Shown here: positions 1-6,591 of the stretch, one piece after another
Layout: every line of letters begins with the position of its first letter
How positions within the stretch are numbered: position 1 is the stretch's first letter
Assembly (NCBI GenBank): GCA_022822905.1
Contig: JAJDYE010000027.1
Location: forward strand, 78,168 to 142,167
Source: Acidimicrobiia bacterium
GTDB lineage: Bacteria; Actinomycetota; Acidimicrobiia; Acidimicrobiales; Bin134
Length of the DNA: 64,000 bases
Direction of reading: 5' to 3'
The notes under the pieces: generated by a model
The model's database searches: none
What the model was told of the DNA's origin: nothing
The model's input: only the letters and a program-made list of their open reading frames with translations
Position numbers and translations under genes: made by a program

Positions 1-792
1 GCCTGGGCCTCGGCCTCAACGTTCCGGGGCACCGACATGCGTGGCGGGGCCAACGGGGCTCGCATCCGGCTCGCACCGCAAAGAGGCTGGGACGTGAATG
101 TCCAATCCGGCACAGCCGAAGTGGTGGGTGCCCTCGAGCAGGTGCAGGCCGACTTCAACGCCCAAGGCGGCAAGCAGGTCACACTGGCCGATGTGATCGT
201 GTTGGGCGGTTGTGCCGCCGTTGAGCAGGCGGCCCGCGACGCCGGCCACGACGTGGCGGTTCCGTTCTCGCCGGGGCGCACTGACGCCACCGCCGAGCAG
301 ACCGATGTCGACAGCTTCGCCGTGCTCGAGCCCACCGCCGACGGCTTCCGCAACTACCTGGCCGACTTTCACAAGCGGCCCGCCGAGGAGCTGCTGGTGG
401 ACAAGGCGTTCTTGCTCAACCTCACCGCACCGGAGATGGCGGTGCTGGTGGGCGGGATGCGGGCGCTCGACGCCAACGCCGGCCAATCCCAGCACGGTGT
501 GCTCACCGACCGGCCGGGCACCCTCACCAACGACTTCTTCACCAACCTCCTCACCATGGACACCGAGTGGCAGGCCTCAATCGACCAGCCCGGCGTCTAC
601 GAGGGTCGGGACTCCGCAACCGGCGAGCTCCGCTGGACCGCCACCGCGGCCGACCTGGTGTTCGGCTCCAATTCGCAGCTCCGGGCCATCGCCGAGGTGT
701 ACGGGTGCGACGACGGCGAGGAGAAGTTCGTCAGCGATTTCGCCTCAGCCTGGGCCAAGGTCATGAACCTGGATCGGTTCGATCTGACCTGA
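1..792 (+). CDS. katG: catalase-peroxidase KatG, C-terminal part (5' end outside window)
   Basis: The frame is open from base 1 and gives about 263 residues. They begin in the [10 protein letters not shown](T)D segment followed by [14 protein letters not shown], which is characteristic of the second (C-terminal, non-haem) domain of bacterial catalase-peroxidases. The later blocks ([41 protein letters not shown]) also match that domain. The family destroys hydrogen peroxide in the cytoplasm as a catalase and broad peroxidase. The catalytic Trp-Tyr-Met and haem-ligand region belongs to the N-terminal domain, left of this window, so activity cannot be judged here. A strong hairpin follows the stop codon. 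Family assignment is very secure. Confidence 0.96.
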   Translation, partial: AWASASTFRGTDMRGGANGARIRLAPQRGWDVNVQSGTAEVVGALEQVQADFNAQGGKQVTLADVIVLGGCAAVEQAARDAGHDVAVPFSPGRTDATAEQTDVDSFAVLEPTADGFRNYLADFHKRPAEELLVDKAFLLNLTAPEMAVLVGGMRALDANAGQSQHGVLTDRPGTLTNDFFTNLLTMDTEWQASIDQPGVYEGRDSATGELRWTATAADLVFGSNSQLRAIAEVYGCDDGEEKFVSDFASAWAKVMNLDRFDLT

Positions 793-811
793 GCCCAGTG
801 ACGGCCAGCCG

Positions 812-839
812 GCCAGCGGGATCCCCCTCTCCCGCTGGC
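812..839 (+). terminator. hairpin terminator of katG
   Basis: There is a perfect 10-base inverted repeat (GCCAGCGGGA / TCCCGCTGGC) with an 8-base loop, starting 20 bases after the katG stop. No T-tract follows, as is common in high-GC actinobacteria. It separates katG from the tRNA-Leu fragment promoter. Confidence 0.6.
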
Positions 840-887
840 TGGCAGCCGCACAGGCCCGCTGGCAATCTCATAGTTCCCAGGGCATCG

Positions 888-982
888 GGCGCGATAGGGT
901 GCCCTCTGCGCCGGTTTCCCGGCGTCCACGTCGGAGTGGCGGAATTGGCAGACGCGCTAGCTTGAGGGGCTAGTGCCCAATA
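888..982 (+). repeat. 95-base direct repeat, left copy (tRNA-Leu 5' half plus its promoter side)
   Basis: Bases 888-982 are identical to 5927-6021 (offset 5,039). Weaker similarity on the same alignment continues upstream, for example the shared GGCAATCTC at 861 and 5900. The repeat holds 42 bases upstream of the tRNA and the first 53 bases of the tRNA, and it ends in the variable arm. It marks the left border of the TA-rich segment. Confidence 0.9.
930..982 (+). pseudogene. truncated tRNA-Leu(GAG), 5' 53 bases only
   Basis: This matches the first 53 bases of the intact tRNA-Leu at 5969-6053: 5' acceptor strand, D arm, anticodon arm with GAG, and the left half of the variable arm. The match stops abruptly after GCCCAATA, so the T arm and 3' acceptor strand are missing and no functional tRNA can form. 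The promoter-side sequence is intact, so the fragment may still be transcribed into the neighbouring region. Confidence 0.9.
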
Positions 983-1406
983 ATGAAGCCTCAGAGTGGC
1001 TGATGTCCTCCGCCTCCCATGCCGACCAGATCGCTACCCCAGACATCGACCTTGCGAATGCCTGGTTTGCGGGATGAGTCAGACCCACCAATAGTTCGTT
1101 CGAGTTCTCGGCCCACGCTTGCTCCTCTGCTTCACTTAGTTCAATGGCCTCTAAGAACGAGTCAACGTACAGGTCCCAGCCTGGCCCAGATGGTTCACGT
1201 CCGGTAGCTCTAATATCGGCCACCACTAGCTGTATCAGGCTGAAGACAATGCCCGACTGTGGGTCTGCTCGGAGAGAGGCCGCTGTGCAGGCAGCTATGG
1301 CTGCGGTTTCCTCTGGGGTAGCCCCCTCAACCGTCGAGTGCAATAAGTCTGCTAGCAATTCATCGAACTCGGTCGTCAGGGTAGGTAGCGGGCTGGGAAC
1401 CTCCAC
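957..1406 (-). CDS. hypothetical protein whose C-terminus runs into the tRNA fragment
   Basis: A 149-residue acidic protein of no family I recognise. Its composition is protein-like, with helical stretches such as TEFDELLADLLHST and PEETAAIAACTAASL and a Trp-rich segment near residues 125-135. Its last eight codons and stop lie antisense within the truncated tRNA-Leu (957-982). The present C-terminus was therefore probably created when the insertion joined a gene to the tRNA fragment, and the original may have been longer. It is likely soluble, with no signal peptide or membrane segment. It is the first gene of the segment between the two tRNA copies. Confidence 0.5.
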   Translation of the reverse strand: MEVPSPLPTLTTEFDELLADLLHSTVEGATPEETAAIAACTAASLRADPQSGIVFSLIQLVVADIRATGREPSGPGWDLYVDSFLEAIELSEAEEQAWAENSNELLVGLTHPANQAFARSMSGVAIWSAWEAEDISHSEASLLGTSPSS

Positions 1407-1571
1407 TGGCGTGGTTTTGGTGGAAGGTGCGAGGGAACGTGCAGAGATCTCTCAGTGGAACGGGCTGAGGAGCTGGTGGCCTAGCCTCGCAGTACTCAGA
1501 GCCGGGGTCTAGGTATCACAGCGCGGCATGCATCTCGGAACAGAGCGAGTCGAGCCAGCCTTGCGGTTCCC

Positions 1572-2084
1572 TTAAGGGCTTGAAGCGGGAATAGGCCTCG
1601 TACGTTCCCTGAACTCGCGCCGGAAGGGGTCTGGTTCCTCCTGCTCCGGCAGTCGCTGGACCACCAGAGGCATCCACCCCAGCGCCCAGAACTCCTCCAC
1701 AACCACCCTGAGCAGCCTCGACAGCCTCGGGGCAGGATCAGCGACAGGCCAACTGCTGGCTTTCGACTTGAAGGCCATGCGGTCGTTGAACAGCCACCAG
1801 GAGCATGATCCTGTTTCCAAACTCGGCCTGGCAGATGCACCAGTGCCCGGCCCGTACCTGGCTGCAAGCTCGTTCAGCTTGAGGTACGCATCCTCGTCTC
1901 CGAGCAGGGGCTTCCAATTCACACCTGGAATTAGCGGACGGTATTCGCGCTGGTAGATCTGCCAACCGGCGTCAGGCATAAACCCCACGGTGTAGGGGAC
2001 TGACTCGCAGGAGCGTGTCGGTAGTTTGTCGATCCTTCGCGTGTCATCGGGCTGGATCCCATGACCATTTAGTTGCCGGGTCAC
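1572..2084 (-). CDS. hypothetical protein, possibly decayed
   Basis: A 170-residue reading frame with plausible globular sequence in the middle (GWQIYQREYRPLIPGVNW, then LKLNELAARYG, FNDRMAFKSKASSW and VVVEEFWALGWMPLVV). I recognise no family. The charged tail EQEEPDPFRREFRERTRPIP looks less structured and could be read-through after a lost stop. It faces the decayed mazEF copy, about 6 bases away. It has no membrane or signal features. The call rests only on length and composition, so it may be a remnant. Confidence 0.4.
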   Translation of the reverse strand: MTRQLNGHGIQPDDTRRIDKLPTRSCESVPYTVGFMPDAGWQIYQREYRPLIPGVNWKPLLGDEDAYLKLNELAARYGPGTGASARPSLETGSCSWWLFNDRMAFKSKASSWPVADPAPRLSRLLRVVVEEFWALGWMPLVVQRLPEQEEPDPFRREFRERTRPIPASSP

Positions 2085-2090
2085 CCCGGC

Positions 2091-2499
2091 TGCGCCAAGA
2101 CAACATCGGCGCTGAGCTTCGCGGTGAACTCACCGACGGAGAGATCAGTTGGCTCGATGCTGAACTCGGGTGATGCTTTCAACCTAGATCTCGGGATGCC
2201 TGCGGGAGGAGAAGCGGGCTTTCGGCATCCAGCGGTTGTCGTGACCGCGCAACTGGTGCTCGACTCAGAGCCGGGCGTGATCTAGGTCGTGCCCCTGACA
2301 ACGGCGCTTCCGAGGGTTTACATCTGAGGTGGAGTTCAATGCGGATGCCAAGGACGGGTTGGACCATGCCTCGGCCGCGCAGTGCCAGCACATCCGCGCC
2401 GCCACCAGACGGATCGAGGGCATGAGGGGCAACGTCGGCGCGACCGTACTCACTCGGATCCGCGAGGTGCTCAGCCTGATCCTCGATGTCCCGGAGTGA
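2091..2499 (+). pseudogene. decayed MazEF-type toxin-antitoxin pair
   Basis: This aligns base by base with the intact module at 10973-11495. Bases 2091-2173 match the last 27 codons of that antitoxin (ending in the same Trp-Leu-Asp-Ala-(Asp/Glu)-Leu-Gly-stop), and 2156-2499 match the MazF/PemK toxin (SGD...DLG, then GFRHPAVVVTAQ). The antitoxin has lost its N-terminal DNA-binding half. The toxin has an in-frame TAG at 2283-2285 where the intact copy has CAG, followed by a +1 frameshift near 2315. After the shift, the conserved GLDHASAAQCQHIRA block and the terminal REVL block are still readable. It is not expected to be functional. Confidence 0.85.
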
Positions 2500-2580
2500 A
2501 TCTCGGCCTCCACTTGTATTGAACCGGGAGCACCTCGCCGGTGCTAGTGGGGAGAGGTAGGTGGCGGAGTGGGCCTTCGC

Positions 2581-3153
2581 TCACCACCAGTCGTCGGCGG
2601 TGGGTCGTGGTTCCTGCATGTCGTCGGTCGTTTCGTCGAGGTCGAAGCGGGCTGGATCCCAGCCATACGGAAGCCAGTCGGTTAACTCGGCGTGACGGGG
2701 ATGACTCTTGTCGGAGATGGTCTCAACGAGTTCTTCGTAGCCCCATGGTCCACCGCAGTCCTCTGGCGGGCATGCCCGGCGGCCAGCGACACAGCGGGGG
2801 TAGCTGACGGCGGGATCGGCGGGCTCGATCGCTTCGACCACGATGTTGTGCTCCCAGCCGTCACCAAAATCGTAATCCCAACGCATTTTGGCGCCGACCT
2901 CGTTCAGAACGTCGCCCAACCGGTGCTCGAACTCGTTGAGGGCTCTGCGGTCGAGGAGTTCGTCGAGGTCGGCATTCTGGTAGATGACACCGCTGGCCTC
3001 GAAGGCGTGGAGGTGGTAACCGAACCAGCCCATCGCGGCTTCGAGGAGGCCGGATAGCTCGTCGAGGGTGATATCGGAGTCAACCTCGATGCGGCGCCAA
3101 ACCGGCGGCTTCACCAACCGAAGGTTTACCTTGAGTCTGTGAATGGTCGTCAT
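2581..3153 (-). CDS. plasmid pRiA4b ORF-3 family protein
   Basis: 190 residues, full length for the family. The N-terminus (HRLKVNLRLVKPPVWRRIEV) and the central YDFGDGWEHNIVVE block are diagnostic. A Cys-bearing segment (PRCVAGRRACPPEDCGG) follows and then the GPWGYEELVE block. The molecular role of the family is unknown; members are common on plasmids and in genomic islands. The gene is divergent from the AbiE pair with a 47-base gap, so the two transcripts share a short control region. It starts at an ATG. Identity is secure, function is not. Confidence 0.9.
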   Translation of the reverse strand: MTTIHRLKVNLRLVKPPVWRRIEVDSDITLDELSGLLEAAMGWFGYHLHAFEASGVIYQNADLDELLDRRALNEFEHRLGDVLNEVGAKMRWDYDFGDGWEHNIVVEAIEPADPAVSYPRCVAGRRACPPEDCGGPWGYEELVETISDKSHPRHAELTDWLPYGWDPARFDLDETTDDMQEPRPTADDWW

Positions 3154-3186
3154 GTTTGAAATCCATCATCTATACGGGCTATCAAT

Positions 3187-3200
3187 GTAGGATATCATAC
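3187..3200 (+). promoter_or_regulatory. palindrome at the AbiE start codon
   Basis: GTAGGATATCATAC is a near-perfect palindrome (one mismatched pair) that ends one base before the ATG of the antitoxin gene. It can hold a -10-like TATCAT, so the transcript may be leaderless and repressed by the AbiEi protein, as in known AbiE systems. The operator role is inferred. Confidence 0.45.
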
Positions 3201-3800
3201 ATGAATTCGAGCGGACCCCTAGACCGCCTCCGGCATATAGGCCCGATCTTCCGTTCGAGCGAAGCCATTGAGGCTGGCGTGTCTTGGCGAGACCTGTACG
3301 GGTTGCGTGACAGTGGAACGCTCATCGAGTTGTCCCGTGGGTTGTACCAGCTGGCTGAGGCGGCCGGCGTCGACGACATCGACTTCATCGCGGTGTGTGC
3401 ACGAGCGCCACAGGGCATGGTCTGCTCGTACTCGGCACTGGCCTACTGGGACCTGACTGACGAGATCCCTTCAGTGGTGCACTTCGCGGTCCCCAAAGGC
3501 TCGCATCGACCGGTCATCGACTACCCGCCCACCGAGGTGCATGTATTCGGTGCCGACACGTTCGGCTTGGGCCGAATCGAGGTCGTTCACGGAGAGCGAG
3601 AGCAATTCTGGATCACGAGTCGTGAGCGGTCGGTCGTCGACGCGTTTCGCCTCCGTCACCTCGTCGGTGATGGCCTGGCAAACGAGGCGATTCGACGCTG
3701 TCTGCGCACTCGACCTGATCTCGGTCTGCTGACTGAAATCGGCCACGCGCTCCGTGCGGGAGCCGCGTTCGACGACGCGCTCCGGCTGTTGTTGACATGA
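3201..3800 (+). CDS. abiEi: AbiEi-family antitoxin of a type IV toxin-antitoxin system
   Basis: 199 residues from ATG 3201; an upstream in-frame start at 3156 would place the operator inside the gene. The N-terminal winged-helix region (residues about 10-50, with ...RSSEAIEAGVSWRDLYGLRDSG and LSRGLYQL) is the AbiEi antitoxin domain. The rest (YSALAYWDLTDEIP, FAVPKGSH, ITSRERSVVDAFR) matches the C-terminal AbiEi domain. Such proteins neutralise the nucleotidyltransferase toxin without stable complex formation and repress their own promoter. The gene overlaps the toxin gene by four bases (ATGA), consistent with translational coupling. Confidence 0.88.
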   Translation: MNSSGPLDRLRHIGPIFRSSEAIEAGVSWRDLYGLRDSGTLIELSRGLYQLAEAAGVDDIDFIAVCARAPQGMVCSYSALAYWDLTDEIPSVVHFAVPKGSHRPVIDYPPTEVHVFGADTFGLGRIEVVHGEREQFWITSRERSVVDAFRLRHLVGDGLANEAIRRCLRTRPDLGLLTEIGHALRAGAAFDDALRLLLT

Positions 3801-4711
3801 GTCCGGTCAGTCGCTCTACGACACCGGGGCGGGTATATCTCGATCTCCAACGCCTGGCCAGGAAGAAACAACGGCCCACCGACGAGTTGCTGCGCATCTA
3901 TGTGCTCGAACGATTCCTGTGGCGGCTCGCCAACTCGAACTACCGGGACCAGCTGATCCTCAAGGGCGGTCTGCTCTTGGCTGTCTTGGGGGAACGCCGG
4001 CCAACCGCTGATGTCGACCTGCTCGCTCGGGATCTATCGAACGACCTGGAGACTGTGTCGACGATGGTCACCACCATCCTCGCCATCGACAGTGATGATG
4101 GCGTGTCCTATGCGGCGGACCAGCTCAGCGTCACGGCGATCCGAGAGAGCGACTTGTATCCAGGTGTCCGGGTTGCTGTTCCGGCCACCATTGACCGGGC
4201 AAGATCAGTTCTCCGGGTCGACGTAAACGTCGGTGATCCTGTGACACCAAAACCGGTCGCCGTGCAGTACCCCGGGCTACTGCACGCACCATTCAACATC
4301 GTCGGCTACCCGTTCGAGACCGTATTGGCCGAGAAGATTGTGACCATGCTCGACCGAGGCATGCTGACAACACGCGAGCGCGACTTTGCTGATGTCTACC
4401 TGCTGAGCGGACGGCTAACGATTGAGGGAGACCTCCTCATTAATGCCTTCGAGGCGACCCTGGCCCACCGCGACTCCCGGCAACGCTCCTTGGTGGATGC
4501 GCTGGGTGATCTTGGGGAGCGGCGACAGGCGAGTTGGCGAACCTACGTCACAAACGCTGGTCTCGAAGGGGACGTACCGGCTTCGTTCGAGGAGGCCATC
4601 GGGGCCGTCGTGAGATTCGCCCAACCGGTGATCAACCATGAGATGGCTGGCCAGACCTGGGACCCCAGAGCGCGCAATTGGGGCGCGCACGTGGCGGAGA
4701 GAGCGCAGTAG
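3797..4711 (+). CDS. abiEii: AbiEii-family nucleotidyltransferase toxin
   Basis: 304 residues, the usual length. The nucleotidyltransferase signature is visible near residues 55-75: LKGGLLLAVLGERRPTADVDLL, i.e. GG followed by an Asp-x-Asp metal pair. The conserved late blocks YPFETVLAEKIVTMLDRG and RERDFADVYLL (the Lys and Asp that complete the AbiEii active site) are intact. Toxins of this family transfer nucleotides to cellular targets such as tRNA and stop growth. The start codon overlaps the antitoxin stop. The module looks complete and lies inside the segment between the two tRNA-Leu copies. Confidence 0.9.
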   Translation: MSPVSRSTTPGRVYLDLQRLARKKQRPTDELLRIYVLERFLWRLANSNYRDQLILKGGLLLAVLGERRPTADVDLLARDLSNDLETVSTMVTTILAIDSDDGVSYAADQLSVTAIRESDLYPGVRVAVPATIDRARSVLRVDVNVGDPVTPKPVAVQYPGLLHAPFNIVGYPFETVLAEKIVTMLDRGMLTTRERDFADVYLLSGRLTIEGDLLINAFEATLAHRDSRQRSLVDALGDLGERRQASWRTYVTNAGLEGDVPASFEEAIGAVVRFAQPVINHEMAGQTWDPRARNWGAHVAERAQ

Positions 4712-4737
4712 GAGTGACAAAAAGCCAGTTTTCGGCA

Positions 4738-4866
4738 TTACGCGGGTGGGGTTGAGGAGAGGTGGGCGGGGATGTCTCGGAGGGTGTGCAGAACGCGCCA
4801 AGTGTCGATGTTTTGGTCGTCAGGCACATGGAAGATGAGGTAGGGGAGATTCTCCTTAAAGAGCAT
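4738..4866 (-). pseudogene. C-terminal fragment of a RelE/ParE-family toxin
   Basis: The minus strand encodes about 42 residues with the ParE C-terminal pattern (NLPYLIFHVPDD...IDTWRVLHTLRDIPAHL). This corresponds to FPYPIFYV...IDIWRILHARRDIPAHL of the intact ParE at 10294-10614. The first two-thirds of the toxin and any antitoxin are absent. The fragment is clearly more divergent from the intact ParE than the other remnant at 6063-6288, so the two remnants need not be halves of one gene. Confidence 0.7.
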
Positions 4867-4928
4867 GTCTTTACAAAAAGGGGGGAACCTCACTCCCACT
4901 TCAATTGTGGTTGCGGCCAGTAGTAATC

Positions 4929-4941
4929 TTAGCTAAGCTAA
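4929..4941 (+). promoter_or_regulatory. Phd-type operator and leaderless promoter
   Basis: TTAGCTAAGCTAA is an inverted repeat (TTAGC / GCTAA around TAA) that ends four bases before the antitoxin ATG. It contains a -10-like TAAGCT and no Shine-Dalgarno fits in the gap, so a leaderless transcript repressed by the antitoxin is likely. The same site precedes copy 2 at 7036-7048 with one change. Confidence 0.55.
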
Positions 4942-4945
4942 GACT

Positions 4946-5203
4946 ATGACTACTCGGGTGGTTAACACTCATGAGGCGAAGTCGCGGCTGTCGGAGTTGA
5001 TCCGCGAGGCCGAGGCGGGTGTTGAGGTGATCGTGGCCCGCAACGGCCATCCGGTTGCCAAGATCGTTCCATGGTGCCCTGGTCGTCCGGCCCGGGTTGC
5101 CGGAGCTTGGGCTGGCCGGGTTGGCTACCGCGGCGATGTGGTCGGCTCCGATGCTGAGATCGTGGATATGTTCGATGAGTCCGCTGAGGCAGATATGTCG
5201 TGA
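4946..5203 (+). CDS. Phd/YefM-family antitoxin (copy 1)
   Basis: 85 residues. The N-terminal Phd DNA-binding fold is clear: VVNTHEAKSRLSELIREAEAG followed by VIVARNGHPVAKIVP. The C-terminal tail (GRVGYRGDVVGSDAEIVDMFDES) is the usual toxin-wrapping segment seen in Phd antitoxins that pair with PIN toxins. Its last codons overlap the toxin start by four bases (GTGA). It differs from copy 2 only at residues 2, 44, 83 and 85. Residue 44 is Cys here and Arg in copy 2. Confidence 0.93.
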   Translation: MTTRVVNTHEAKSRLSELIREAEAGVEVIVARNGHPVAKIVPWCPGRPARVAGAWAGRVGYRGDVVGSDAEIVDMFDESAEADMS

Positions 5204-5580
5204 GGATCTTGGTGGATAGCCACGTTGCCCTGTGGTGGCTCGAAGGCAGCGAATCCCTGGGCTCGCAATGCCGCCAATTGATCGAAAACGCCGATGAGGT
5301 CTACTTCTCGGCAGTCACTCCGTGGGAGCTTGGGATCAAGCGAGCACTCGGCAAGCTGACCATGCCCGATGGCCTTGTCGCTGCGCTCCAGTCAGGGGGG
5401 TTAGTTCCCCTAGCCATCTCAACGGACCACGCCGAACATGCCCCGACGCTTCCCGCCCACCACCAAGATCCATTCGACCGGATGCTCATTGCCCAGGCTC
5501 AACTCGAGGCATTGGCTCTTGTGACCGCCGACGAGGCTTTGGGTTCCTACGACATAGAAATTGTCGACGCCCGAAGCTGA
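5200..5580 (+). CDS. PIN-domain ribonuclease toxin (copy 1)
   Basis: 126 residues from a GTG that overlaps the antitoxin stop. The PIN acidic residues are all present: Asp in LVDSHVALWWL, Glu in TPWELGIKRALGKL, Asp in DPFDRMLIAQA and Asp in LVTADEAL. Family members are Mg2+-dependent RNases that cleave tRNA or rRNA and are held inactive by the cognate Phd-type antitoxin. It is an intact module. Eleven residues differ from copy 2, none at the catalytic positions, so both may be active. Confidence 0.93.
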   Translation: MRILVDSHVALWWLEGSESLGSQCRQLIENADEVYFSAVTPWELGIKRALGKLTMPDGLVAALQSGGLVPLAISTDHAEHAPTLPAHHQDPFDRMLIAQAQLEALALVTADEALGSYDIEIVDARS

Positions 5581-5645
5581 CCCTGAGCAACCGAATTCGG
5601 CGTACGCTTGCGGGGTGAACCTCTGTGGGACAGCGAGGACCGTCC

Positions 5646-5810
5646 ATGGTTGACATCGTGGCCGATGCAGTGCTTCGGTTTGGCCGTGACGAGTGGTGGT
5701 CGTCGGTCCGGGAAGCACTCGATGATCTAGCCCCGTCGGAGGTTGAGGCCTACCAAATGGAGAGCAGGCAGTTGGAAGCTGCCGCAGTAGGCGGTTTGGA
5801 CGAACACTAA
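5646..5810 (+). CDS. small hypothetical protein upstream of tRNA-Leu
   Basis: A 54-residue acidic reading frame (starts MVDIVADAVLRFGRDEW, ends in a Glu/Leu-rich helix ESRQLEAAAVGGLDEH). I recognise no family. Size, acidity and location beside TA genes would fit an orphan antitoxin-like protein, but that is a guess. The interval 5581-5968 holds nothing else except a hairpin and the tRNA promoter region. Support is limited to composition. Confidence 0.35.
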   Translation: MVDIVADAVLRFGRDEWWSSVREALDDLAPSEVEAYQMESRQLEAAAVGGLDEH

Positions 5811-5874
5811 GGGCTGGTAGATAGACGAGATCCTGCGAAATGCGCTCAGCCTGTGATTGCTGGCCTATGACCGG

Positions 5875-5900
5875 CCGCCGGCTGCTGCGTTGGCCGGCGG
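5875..5900 (+). terminator. GC-rich hairpin before tRNA-Leu
   Basis: Perfect 8-base arms (CCGCCGGC / GCCGGCGG) with a 10-base loop and no T-tract. It may end transcription coming from the Phd/PIN module before the tRNA promoter. A hairpin also precedes the left repeat copy, at 812-839. Confidence 0.45.
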
Positions 5901-5926
5901 GCAATCTCGTGGAGCACGGCAATCCC

Positions 5927-6021
5927 GGCGCGATAGGGTGCCCTCTGCGCCGGTTTCCCGGCGTCCACGTCGGAGTGGCGGAATTGGCAGACGCGCTAGC
6001 TTGAGGGGCTAGTGCCCAATA
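5927..6021 (+). repeat. 95-base direct repeat, right copy
   Basis: Identical to 888-982. Here the repeat runs on into a complete tRNA-Leu, so this copy supplies promoter and 5' half to the working gene. Confidence 0.9.
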
Positions 6022-6053
6022 CGGGCGTGGGGGTTCAAGTCCCCCCTCCGACA
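5969..6053 (+). tRNA. tRNA-Leu(GAG)
   Basis: 85 bases. The acceptor strands GTCGGAG (5969-5975) and CTCCGAC (6046-6052) pair fully. The anticodon stem CTAGC/GCTAG encloses TTGAGGG with anticodon GAG at 6003-6005. A long variable arm (GCCC-AATA-CGGGC) marks a class II tRNA, and the T arm is GGGGG-TTCAAGT-CCCCC. The discriminator is A and CCA is not encoded. It reads CUC/CUU codons. Confidence 0.96.
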
Positions 6054-6062
6054 CCGACAGAT

Positions 6063-6288
6063 GTCCGAACCCAAGAGCGGTATCAAGGCCAGCTTCTTCG
6101 TGGTAGTAGGCCACCGCGGCCTCGGCGTCGCTGGCCGCTAGGGAGCGGAGGTGGACCTGCACGGGCTAGGTGTTGGCCTGTGCTTGGTGTCGGAGTGATT
6201 CGAAGTAGGCAGGGTCGGTTTCGGCGGCGATGGGGGAGCGTGCGCCTTCGAGGAGCGCGTCTCGAAGTTGGCCACGATCCTGAAACGA
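6063..6288 (-). pseudogene. remnant of a parDE module beside the tRNA
   Basis: Minus-strand bases 6288-6166 encode the last about 40 residues of a ParD-type antitoxin (DRGQLRDALLEGARSP...YFESLRHQAQANT, then stop). Bases 6162-6063 encode the first about 33 residues of ParE (GTG start, MQVHLRSLAASDAEAAVAYY...). Both are close to the intact module at 10294-10851. The ParD ribbon-helix-helix and the ParE C-terminus are missing. The break on the ParE side lies within 10 bases of the tRNA 3' end, and the break on the ParD side abuts the next TA operator. Not functional. Confidence 0.85.
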
Positions 6289-6293
6289 TGAAT

Positions 6294-6311
6294 GTTATAT
6301 TTGGGTATAAC
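6294..6311 (+). promoter_or_regulatory. palindromic operator of the mazEF module
   Basis: GTTATA-TTTGGG-TATAAC has perfect 6-base arms and a 6-base spacer, and contains TATATT as a -10 candidate. It lies 13 bases before the chosen antitoxin ATG. An autoregulatory role is inferred from the position. Confidence 0.5.
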
Positions 6312-6324
6312 TTCTGGAGGTGGC

Positions 6325-6591
6325 ATGCATTCAACGACGATGCGGCAGGTCGGCGGCTCGGTCATGCTGGCCGTTCCGCCGGCGTTGCTCGATTTGATAG
6401 GTGTGGGCGCTGGTTCGACGGTCGACCTCGACATCGACAGCGGGCGGCTTATCGTCGCGCCTCGCCGTCGCCCGAGGTACACCCTTGAGCAGCTGATCGC
6501 CGAATGCGGCCCAACGGCCCCACACGACGATGCCCCCGGCGACGAGCGGGAGTGGATTGACGGGGGACCCGTCGGCCGCGAAGAGCTGTGA
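6325..6591 (+). CDS. MazE/AbrB-type antitoxin
   Basis: 88 residues from ATG 6325, chosen because GGAGGT lies 4 bases upstream; a longer frame from 6292 would include the operator. The N-terminal swapped-hairpin DNA-binding motif is visible (MRQVGGSVMLAVPPALLDLIGVGAGSTVDLDIDSGRLIVAP). An unstructured acidic tail that would bind the toxin follows (DDAPGDEREWIDGGP). The gene overlaps the toxin start by four bases. The operator at 6294-6311 is probably its target. Confidence 0.88.
   Translation: MHSTTMRQVGGSVMLAVPPALLDLIGVGAGSTVDLDIDSGRLIVAPRRRPRYTLEQLIAECGPTAPHDDAPGDEREWIDGGPVGREEL

Larger units (their letters stand above)
4927..5584 (+). repeat. duplicated Phd/PIN module, copy 1
   Basis: This 658-base block recurs at 7034-7691 (offset 2,107) in the same orientation and includes the operator and both genes. 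Similarity starts at the TCTTAGCTAAGCT operator and ends with CTGACCC just after the toxin stop. The antitoxins differ at 4 of 85 residues and the toxins at 11 of 126 by direct comparison. Confidence 0.92.

Noticed and set aside
2073..2285. Separate 70-residue plus-strand gene
   Set aside because: It is the front part of the decayed MazEF copy, ended by the nonsense codon.
888..6053. A complete integrative element with integrase
   Set aside because: No integrase, excisionase or replication gene is visible between the repeats, so only the repeat and split tRNA are reported.
5419..6162. 247-residue minus-strand frame across the PIN toxin and tRNA
   Set aside because: Only its first about 33 residues are real (ParE remnant); the rest is antisense to the tRNA and to an intact PIN gene.
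4738..6288. The two parE fragments as halves of one gene split by a single insertion
   Set aside because: The fragments differ in closeness to the intact ParE and about 110 bases of the middle are missing, so one clean insertion does not explain them.
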